Origin: Salipaludibacillus daqingensis
GTDB lineage: Bacteria > Bacillota > Bacilli > Bacillales > Salisediminibacteriaceae
Assembly: GCF_029891575.1 (NCBI RefSeq)
Contig: NZ_JARZHF010000010.1
Location: 62,001 to 126,000, forward strand
Direction: 5' to 3'
Length of the DNA: 64,000 nt
Below the pieces are notes generated by a model. That model ran no database searches. It was not told the origin of the DNA and saw only the letters and a list, made by a program, of their open reading frames with translations. Of the stretch, positions 58,283-64,000 are shown one piece after another (within the stretch, counting starts at the first letter, position 1; each line of letters starts with the position of its first letter). The translations under genes were made by a program, and so were the position numbers.

Positions 58283-58410
58283 TTGCAAAATTTAAGTTAT
58301 ATTCTTGTTCAACAAAATAGGATAGCAACAACTATTATGGTGCGAAGGGGAGAATACTTGATAAAATAGAACTTAGATTTGTAGGTTGAATGAAGAAGGA
58401 GTGGTAATAC

Positions 58411-58641
58411 ATGGAAGATGCTTTGCAATATAAAAAGGTGAAATCATATTTTAAAGTATTATTATTAGTCTTAACAATTATCTCAACGAGCTTTGTCATC
58501 TGGGCAGGCTTTACTGGCAGAGAGTCTATTTTCCCTTTCTTATTAACCATAACACTGTTTCTCTCTATAAGTAATTTACAACTTGTGAATGAAAATCCAG
58601 AAAGAGAGAAGTTGTGTGTTAGAACGAATAGGTTAGATTAG
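58411..58641 (+). CDS. Two-helix membrane protein
   Basis: 76 residues; helices at about 13-32 and 36-56, basic tail. GAAGGAGTGG precedes the ATG. Unknown. Confidence 0.58.
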   Translation: MEDALQYKKVKSYFKVLLLVLTIISTSFVIWAGFTGRESIFPFLLTITLFLSISNLQLVNENPEREKLCVRTNRLD

Positions 58642-58784
58642 TGCAAAAAGCCATTGTCCTGCTGAAGTTCTATTGAAGAGTTAGATTTGCCAGGTATCGT
58701 TTAGAAAGTAAAAACATGGTACTAATCGTCAAAATATACTGGTAAATTCAAACCGTTTAAAGTAAAGCTTTGAAAGGGGGGAAA

Positions 58785-60029
58785 TTATTGTGCCGTTACG
58801 TTTTCTAAAAAAATCAATCCATCATACTGTTCTTTTGGAATGAGCTTATAATCAAATAACCCACTATCGTGAGCATATACTTCATTCGTCACCCAGTCTT
58901 CTTTTGATGTTTCAAAATCTACAAAAAGATGTTGCGCCCCGTATTCACTCAATATATATTCTAATTCGGTATCATCAGTTTTTGGTTCAATATCATGGAC
59001 TGGTCCATTTAAAAATCTTACCGATCCTTCATTGAAATAAAATCCTAAATGATAAGACGGATAATGTAATTTTTCCTCGACTAGTGATCCTAAAATGAAT
59101 GGTGGTGGGCTATATAAAGTTTTTAGATCATCACCTTGTTCTACTTTGTTAAAGTTTTTCTGAATATGACCATTATGAGCCCAGACTATAATCTTCTCTT
59201 CTGGGTTCTTATGAATGATTTGTTTTAAGTGGTCGTACATTGCTATATCTCTTCGTGAAAGGTTTTCTTGTGTTGTCGTCTCAAACTCGTAATCATCAGT
59301 AAAATTTTTCGAATAATAGGATTCAAGTATTGTTATTCTATTGTTGAGATATTCACTGATAGGAAAAAGGGTCGAATCCATCAATGTCATTTTTTCTAGT
59401 ATATCCTCATAATCGGAAATGATTGTTTTCACCGAATCTTCCTCAATGATTTCATCGTAGTTATAAATAAAAGATGTTAAGTATGAAAGTGATGATGCCT
59501 CATGGGATAAGAAAGTATCAGCTAGTGATTTATCTACTTTAGCTATTTCTGATTTTAAATACTGTTGTAAGTGATAATCTCTTATTCTACTATTGTTGAT
59601 GACAGGTATAATATCTAACCCCTCAAATCGAATATCTTCGTTTAGATCAATGTATTGGATCAATGATAACATTGCTTCCGTATGCCAGGCTTCTAATATC
59701 ATGGCTTCTAACATAAACTCATTTGTAAAATCATTCCAATTCTTATTAATATAATCAATTTCAACTTTCCCACTTTCCATCGCTAGGATCGAAAAATCAT
59801 GGTTCTTATGTAAGTATTTCGTCAGTTCTGCTTTCATCTCTGTAAATTCTTTCGTTCCATGAGAAGATTCTCCTAAAAAAATAATTTGCTTATCCTCAAT
59901 ATAGCCATCAATAAATGCAAAATCAAATTTGTCACCACTATTATTAATTTCATGAATTCCTTCGTTGCTGCAAGAAACAAAAGGTAACATAACCATTAGG
60001 ATGAAAGCGAATAGAACTAACTTTCTCAT
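58785..60029 (-). CDS. Erythromycin esterase family lipoprotein
   Basis: 414 residues. A signal peptide with a lipobox-like FVSC (Cys20) anchors it outside. IIFLGESSHGTKEFTEMKAEL, ILAMESGKVEID, EGLDIIPV and IIVWAHNGHIQKN are the conserved blocks of the erythromycin-esterase family (EreA/EreB and bacilli homologues), including the catalytic histidine region and glutamates. Most members, especially exported ones, are not macrolide esterases, so resistance must not be assumed. GGAG precedes the ATG. Opposite orientation to its neighbours. Confidence 0.85.
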   Translation of the reverse strand: MRKLVLFAFILMVMLPFVSCSNEGIHEINNSGDKFDFAFIDGYIEDKQIIFLGESSHGTKEFTEMKAELTKYLHKNHDFSILAMESGKVEIDYINKNWNDFTNEFMLEAMILEAWHTEAMLSLIQYIDLNEDIRFEGLDIIPVINNSRIRDYHLQQYLKSEIAKVDKSLADTFLSHEASSLSYLTSFIYNYDEIIEEDSVKTIISDYEDILEKMTLMDSTLFPISEYLNNRITILESYYSKNFTDDYEFETTTQENLSRRDIAMYDHLKQIIHKNPEEKIIVWAHNGHIQKNFNKVEQGDDLKTLYSPPPFILGSLVEEKLHYPSYHLGFYFNEGSVRFLNGPVHDIEPKTDDTELEYILSEYGAQHLFVDFETSKEDWVTNEVYAHDSGLFDYKLIPKEQYDGLIFLENVTAQ

Positions 60030-60134
60030 GATACACACTCCTACAAAGTGAATTTATTGAAAAGTGTAACGGATAACCATTTTATGTTATTTATATAGTA
60101 TATTATAATTGATTATATTAAGGAAGCACTTACA

Positions 60135-60164
60135 CTGCCGAACGAGAACCGTCCCCATTCCTCT
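60135..60164. repeat. Core repeat unit
   Basis: CT followed by GCCGAACGAGAACCGTCCCC and ATTCCTC, between the divergent lipoprotein and Nudix genes. Confidence 0.75.
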
Positions 60165-60208
60165 TTAATTGCAAAACTAAATTACTTAACAAATAGAAGG
60201 GAATTAGA

Positions 60209-60628
60209 ATGAATCCAATTAAAAAGGTATATGGTTATGTAACAAGAATGAAAGAAGGAGAAGTAGAGGTATTAGTTTTTCAACATCCAATGGTCGATGC
60301 AGGCATACAGATACCTAAAGGAACTGTAAAATTTAATGAAGACACAAAAAGTGCAGTCATTAGAGAAATGGAAGAGGAAACAGGACTTAGAAATTTATTA
60401 GTGGAAGATTTGATTGCTGAAGACTTTTGGAAGAACGATGATGGTTTGATACATAATCGATTTTTTTATAAATTTACTGTTAAAGATGTCGAAGAAAGGT
60501 GGGATTACCAGCCGACTGGTGGAGGCGAAGAAGAAGGTCTAACGTTTCATTACTTTTGGATTTCTTCTAATAATAAAGTTGAACTTATTAGAGGACATGG
60601 AGATTATTTAGAGCTTATCTTCGATTGA
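60209..60628 (+). CDS. Nudix hydrolase
   Basis: 139 residues. The box is less standard: PKGTVKFNEDTKSAVIREMEEETGLRN keeps R-E-M-E-E-E-T-G (about 40-58). The opening YVTRMKEGEVEVLVFQHPMVDAGIQIP resembles small Nudix proteins of Bacilli. Substrate unknown. AGAAGGGAATTAG precedes the ATG. Confidence 0.83.
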   Translation: MNPIKKVYGYVTRMKEGEVEVLVFQHPMVDAGIQIPKGTVKFNEDTKSAVIREMEEETGLRNLLVEDLIAEDFWKNDDGLIHNRFFYKFTVKDVEERWDYQPTGGGEEEGLTFHYFWISSNNKVELIRGHGDYLELIFD

Positions 60629-60674
60629 AGAGCTTCAAAAGCTATATTCTTAATTAAAAGGAGGGCAACAAAAC

Positions 60675-61010
60675 ATGGAATTTAATTTCGGGAATTTTGG
60701 TATTTTACTTCCTCCATTACACATTACAATTATTGGAATAATAATTATTTTCATTTTAGTAAGGTGGAGTAAGCAATTAGAGACTCGCCGCTTTACAGTT
60801 TTCTTTTACTTTCTGATTAGCACATACATTGCTCCAATTTTTTCTCGAAATACAAAAGAAGGTGTCTTTGAGTTATGGGTTCCTATGGGATTTATAGCAG
60901 TTTTATTCTACATGTTTTTTAGCAAAAGAAACCATCCATCTAAAATGAAAGCAAGTATTTTAGGACTTTGCATAGCGTTATATCAGTTAATAGTCAAATA
61001 TTCTGGGTAG
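60675..61010 (+). CDS. Three-helix membrane protein
   Basis: 111 residues; helices at about 12-30, 41-58 and 70-105 (two short ones). AAGGAGGGC precedes the ATG. It follows the Nudix gene by 46 bases. Unknown. Confidence 0.63.
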   Translation: MEFNFGNFGILLPPLHITIIGIIIIFILVRWSKQLETRRFTVFFYFLISTYIAPIFSRNTKEGVFELWVPMGFIAVLFYMFFSKRNHPSKMKASILGLCIALYQLIVKYSG

Positions 61011-61113
61011 TTTTTATTCCACTAACGAAAGCTCCGTAAGGTTTGTTATGGCACGTTCGGGAGAGGTTTGATGAAGTGGGATTCACCGAACAGTTCCTGC
61101 CATTGTTCGTAAT

Positions 61114-61178
61114 TGCTGAGGTAACCGTCCCCATTCCCCCAGTCATTGCCGAACGAGAACCGTCCCCATTCCCCATTG
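61114..61178. repeat. Two core repeats in tandem
   Basis: A variant GCTGAGGTAACCGTCCCC with ATTCCCCCAG is followed directly by GCCGAACGAGAACCGTCCCC and ATTCCCCATT. Confidence 0.75.
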
Positions 61179-61314
61179 CTATTTTTTTGCACTTTATTTT
61201 GTTAATATTAAATGGTATAAGTGTAATAGAAGCAAAGGACATCTTTGCTTTTTATTTTGGTGTGGACATGAGGGGTTGTTCTGATGTCCGATAACGAGAG
61301 GATTGAAAACGAAT

Positions 61315-62292
61315 ATGACAGAAAATTTTTGGCGTGATTTACCACGACCATTTTTTATATTAGCACCAATGGAAGAAGTGACGGATGTTGTTTTTCGTCA
61401 TGTAGTAAGTGAAGCAGCTAGACCTGATGTGTTCTTTACAGAATTTGCAAATACGGATAGTTATTGTCATCCAAAGGGGCACCAAAGTGTTCGTGGGCGT
61501 TTGGCTTTTACGGAAGATGAACAACCAATGGTGGCCCATATATGGGGCGATAAACCCGAACATTTTCGGCAAATGAGTATTGGAATGGCGGAAGAAGGTT
61601 TTCGCGGTGTGGATATTAATATGGGCTGTCCAGTACCCAATGTGGTATCAAATGGGAAAGGATGCGGTCTTATCCGTCGTCCAGAAGTTGCAGCAGAATT
61701 AATACAAGCAGCAAAAGCAGGAGGGTTGCCTGTTAGTGTGAAGACTAGGCTTGGTTACAGTCATGTAGAAGAATGGCACGACTGGCTGTCACACTTATTG
61801 AAGCAAGACATCGTTAACCTTTCTATCCACCTTCGTACAAAAAAGGAAATGAGTGAAGTAGATGCTCATTGGGAACTGATTCCGGAGATTAAGAAACTTC
61901 GTGATCAAGTGGCACCAGATACACTTTTGACAATCAATGGGGATATTCCTGATCGTGAAACTGGCTTGGACCTTGTTCGCAAGTACGGTGTTGATGGAGT
62001 GATGATTGGGCGTGGTATTTTTAAAAATCCATTTGCCTTTGAAAAAAAACCGAAAGAGCATAGTAGTAAGGAATTACTTGATCTGTTAAGGTTGCAGCTT
62101 GACCTGCATGATAAATATTCAAAGGAATTTGAAGCCCGTCCATTTAGACCACTTCAGCGTTTTTTTAAGATATATGTCCGTGGCTTTCGAGGGGCGAGTG
62201 GATTAAGAAATCAAATGATGAGCACAGAGTCAACGGATGAAGTGCGTACATTGCTTGATACATTTGAACAGGATAATGCTGATATACTATAG
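61315..62292 (+). CDS. tRNA-dihydrouridine synthase
   Basis: 325 residues. A flavoenzyme that reduces uridines in tRNA D-loops. [19 protein letters not shown] at the start, [26 protein letters not shown] (catalytic cysteine in NGKGCG), SVKTRLGY and [15 protein letters not shown] are the Dus signature stretches in order. ATG 61315 agrees with the usual N-terminus ([12 protein letters not shown]); a TTG at 61303 touches the GAGAGG signal too closely. Base use is richer in G+C than the accessory genes before it, so this marks the return to the core genome. Confidence 0.95.
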   Translation: MTENFWRDLPRPFFILAPMEEVTDVVFRHVVSEAARPDVFFTEFANTDSYCHPKGHQSVRGRLAFTEDEQPMVAHIWGDKPEHFRQMSIGMAEEGFRGVDINMGCPVPNVVSNGKGCGLIRRPEVAAELIQAAKAGGLPVSVKTRLGYSHVEEWHDWLSHLLKQDIVNLSIHLRTKKEMSEVDAHWELIPEIKKLRDQVAPDTLLTINGDIPDRETGLDLVRKYGVDGVMIGRGIFKNPFAFEKKPKEHSSKELLDLLRLQLDLHDKYSKEFEARPFRPLQRFFKIYVRGFRGASGLRNQMMSTESTDEVRTLLDTFEQDNADIL

Positions 62293-62654
62293 TTGAGGAA
62301 GCGTGGGGACGGTTCTCGTGCTTCTTTCGAGAGTCGAAATAATGTTGGTGCTAGTATATTATAGTTAAGATATGATAACCGATTGGTATATCTGCACAAT
62401 TCATACATGTGGAATGCTGTGCGTTGATAGAGTTGAAATAGCATGAAATTAAAGGGTGTCTTATGTTCCCTAAGACTAACCATGATGGGGGACGAGTTAG
62501 CTGTATCTATTATTTGCATAGAAGAAAGCCCAACATACAAGGACTTTAATAAGAACTTGTGTATTGGGCTATTCGTTGTTCAACAATATTTGGTAATTGC
62601 GCCATATTGTTAAAGATTTATAGGTGTGTTGCAGCATAAAATTAGAATTTTTGA
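62293..62654. other. Intergenic region with inverted core repeat and hairpin
   Basis: 362 bases. 62300-62340 is a GGGGACGGTTCTCGTGCTTC repeat with the partner sequence TTTCGAGAGTCGAAAT also found at 4170-4190. An imperfect 15-bp hairpin (AGCCCAAC...GTATTGGGCT) is at 62525-62571. Frames inside are accidental. Confidence 0.55.
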
Positions 62655-63095
62655 TTACACACAAGTAAATGAACGTATTTCTCGCAGACTTACACCGAAG
62701 AACACCCACCTAAAGCCATCCCAACGGTATCCTGAGGTCGAACTTCGACCAACAAATATAGGGAAGTACCAAAATTGCTGACGATTTCGTAACCACAAGT
62801 ACGTAAATCTGAATAAACATCCTCTAATACTACCTGGATCAACTGCAAATGCAACTGCTTGTTGTGATTCAGCTGGAACAAAAGACGGTGGTGCCGTCGT
62901 TGGGGGGCCAACTTCTGGTCCTTGTCCCGGGGGTCCTGGTGGTGGTCCCATAGGTGCTCCTGAAAAAGGAGACCATTGGCCAAACTGTCTTTCCCCGAAA
63001 GATTCAGGGTAATAATTTTCCGAACGGTATGGCTTTAAATAATCTTCCTGCCCGTATGGATTGTAATAAAATAAGTGTTCATGATTTTGATACAT
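62655..63095 (-). CDS. Proline/glycine-rich conserved protein
   Basis: 146 residues. N-terminal Tyr/Asn/Gln-rich part (MYQNHEHLFYYNPYGQEDYL), a central PMGPPPGPPGQGPEVGPP stretch, then a compact C-terminal domain: IRGCLFRFTYLWLRNRQQFW, FPIFVGRSSTSGYRWDG, WVFFGVSLREIRSFTC. Such proteins are widespread in Bacillus and may be surface- or spore-related; the function is not known. ATG 63095 follows AAGGAG by eight bases. Confidence 0.75.
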   Translation of the reverse strand: MYQNHEHLFYYNPYGQEDYLKPYRSENYYPESFGERQFGQWSPFSGAPMGPPPGPPGQGPEVGPPTTAPPSFVPAESQQAVAFAVDPGSIRGCLFRFTYLWLRNRQQFWYFPIFVGRSSTSGYRWDGFRWVFFGVSLREIRSFTCV

Positions 63096-63320
63096 AAAAT
63101 GCACTCCTTTTTTAGGCTTACATCAACATATTCATTAGTCATTTGTCACTCAACTTGTACTTCAAAAATGTGTATTTGCCTGTTAAAGTATGATTATCTA
63201 ATCATTATTAGATCGTAACAAGAATACGTTAGTTATAAAAAAACTTTCTTTAGTGGGGAGTTTTTTAACTTCTGACGTTTAGTTGCACTTAATAGGAATT
63301 TTCGGTCAGTTATTTCCCGA

Positions 63321-63536
63321 TTAAATTGTCATCATCCCACCAGCAGTAACAGAAGCAAAAGTCGTACCAACAACAATGTATATCAATGCAAGTGGTAGTG
63401 CATCTTCGCCGATATTAATCCTACTGTACATCAATGCGATAAAAGGAGGGATAAACGGCAGCGTAAGGAGCATCATATTTCTCATGAATTCCTTTAAGTC
63501 TTTTTCAAAAATTGCCATGACATGATTGGCATTCAT
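63321..63536 (-). pseudogene. Truncated ABC-2 type permease
   Basis: 71 residues: MNANHVMAIFEKDLKEFMRNMML, then two helices, ending VTAGGMMTI and a stop. ABC-2 permeases of this kind have six helices and 230 or more residues; only the first two are left. Downstream bases show no continuing frame. The gene starts one base after the ATPase stop, as in an intact operon. Confidence 0.75.
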
Positions 63537-64000
63537 TTAAATCAGCTCCTTTCCAGTAATGTCGACAAAAACATCTCCTAAAGTTGGATAGTGTGTCTCC
63601 ATGCGTTTAATGCGTTCTGACTTTATTAATCTACTAATCTCTTCAGCATTTTTAGGCTTATTTTGGATCACCATTCGTTCTCCCTCGAAGGTCTCTACAT
63701 GAAAGTCGCCCGTAGAATATTTGTAGCGTAATTGATCCGGATCACCGATTTCTTTAATCACACCTTCGTGTAAAAAAGCGACACGATCACAAAGCACCGT
63801 TGCTTCTTCCATGTTGTGAGTTGTTAAGAAAATCGTTATTCCTTCATCTCGTAGACTCCTTAATACGCCATGAATCTGGACGACACTTAGTGGGTCTAAG
63901 GCAGAAGTCGGTTCATCTAAAAACATGAGTGGAGGCTTATGCATGATCGCCTTTGCTAGCAAAATTCGTTGTTTCATTCCTTTAGAAAGCTTCGATACTA
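63537..64000 (-). CDS. ABC transporter ATP-binding protein (partial)
   Basis: The frame enters from beyond base 64000. Seen are the signature LSKGMKQR (for LSGGQ), Walker B and D-loop MFLDEPTSALDP, H-loop TTHNMEEA and a C-terminal tail of about 80 residues ending DVFVDITGKELI. This is the DrrA/CcmA-like class of exporters, which work with ABC-2 permeases. Its partner permease is truncated. Confidence 0.9.
   Translation of the reverse strand, partial: VSKLSKGMKQRILLAKAIMHKPPLMFLDEPTSALDPLSVVQIHGVLRSLRDEGITIFLTTHNMEEATVLCDRVAFLHEGVIKEIGDPDQLRYKYSTGDFHVETFEGERMVIQNKPKNAEEISRLIKSERIKRMETHYPTLGDVFVDITGKELI

Noticed and set aside
58785-60029. Calling the esterase-family lipoprotein a macrolide resistance gene
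   Set aside because: Family membership only; it is an exported lipoprotein, and most homologues have no shown macrolide esterase activity.
61043-61294. 83-codon frame before the dus gene
   Set aside because: It runs through two core repeats; no start signal and no protein-like composition outside the repeats.
62690-62983. Frameshift in the proline-rich gene
   Set aside because: A second frame is open over the proline-rich part, but the 62655-63095 frame alone carries a complete, family-like C-terminal domain, so no frameshift is needed.
1-64000. tRNA, rRNA or known riboswitch
   Set aside because: No cloverleaf with a GGTTCGAATCC-like T-arm, no rRNA stretch and no T-box or common riboswitch core were noticed on either strand by eye; a covariance-model scan would be decisive.

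Overview
The window is a chromosomal segment of a low-GC Gram-positive bacterium, almost certainly a member of the Bacillaceae. The grounds are strong AGGAGG-type ribosome binding sites, frequent TTG and GTG starts, a FosB-type fosfomycin thiol transferase, and Bacillus-type families (YjhB-like Nudix, Mta/TipA-like MerR regulator, DUF4825 lipoprotein, VanZ, MepB, Dus, MccF-like S66 peptidase). The species cannot be named from the sequence alone.

Layout. (1) 1-5.8 kb: ordinary genes: the tail of a DHA2-type MFS exporter, a frameshifted TIGR01777-type epimerase, an S9 acylaminoacyl-type peptidase and a second MFS transporter. (2) 5.8-31.5 kb: an AT-rich array in which essentially every gene lies on the + strand. 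It consists of small stand-alone genes: nucleotidyltransferases, HIT, alpha/beta hydrolases, methyltransferases, a nucleoside phosphorylase, GNAT acetyltransferases, Nudix hydrolases, VOC/FosB proteins, a VanZ protein and many very small membrane proteins. Genes are often separated by repeated terminator-like hairpins and repeated promoter-like boxes, so the region looks like a cassette array without a visible integrase. (3) 31.7-34.2 kb: a higher-GC block with a formate/nitrite-family channel, a 7-8 TM protein, a decayed duplicate of the channel gene and three copies of a 130-bp repeat. (4) 34.2-42.9 kb: a MerR/TipAS regulator, Nudix, S66 peptidase, GNAT, another run of small membrane proteins, two tiny overlapping genes and a glycerophosphodiester phosphodiesterase. 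(5) 43.2-52.6 kb: a respiratory-type molybdoenzyme locus. It encodes a lipoprotein, a TorD-like chaperone, a Tat-exported catalytic subunit, a four-cluster ferredoxin subunit, a DmsC/NrfD-like anchor and an unusual 4Fe-4S protein. A divergent ferredoxin subunit faces a second catalytic subunit without Tat signal, which is followed by a PucR/CdaR-type regulator. (6) 52.8-61 kb: a second AT-rich accessory stretch with small membrane proteins, GNAT, alpha/beta hydrolase, an erythromycin-esterase-family lipoprotein, Nudix and a tyrosine-recombinase remnant. (7) 61.3-64 kb: tRNA-dihydrouridine synthase, a proline-rich conserved protein and a damaged ABC transporter.

The most striking feature is the density of dispersed repeats. 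A core GGGGACGGTTC (reverse GAACCGTCCCC) recurs from end to end in several contexts: (a) a roughly 250-bp MITE-like element with imperfect 25-bp terminal inverted repeats and an internal hairpin whose sequence differs between copies while pairing is kept; (b) a GCCGAACGAGAACCGTCCCC-type unit, found alone, in inverted pairs, or at the end of larger repeats; (c) arrays of degenerate 20-22-bp tandem units. These repeats have supplied start codons, stop codons and protein ends to neighbouring genes and sit at the edges of several truncated genes. Separate repeated promoter-like boxes stand in front of many of the accessory genes.

All reading was by eye. No database search, alignment, RNA folding or GC computation was run, so family names rest on remembered motifs, and GC and repeat statements are approximate.
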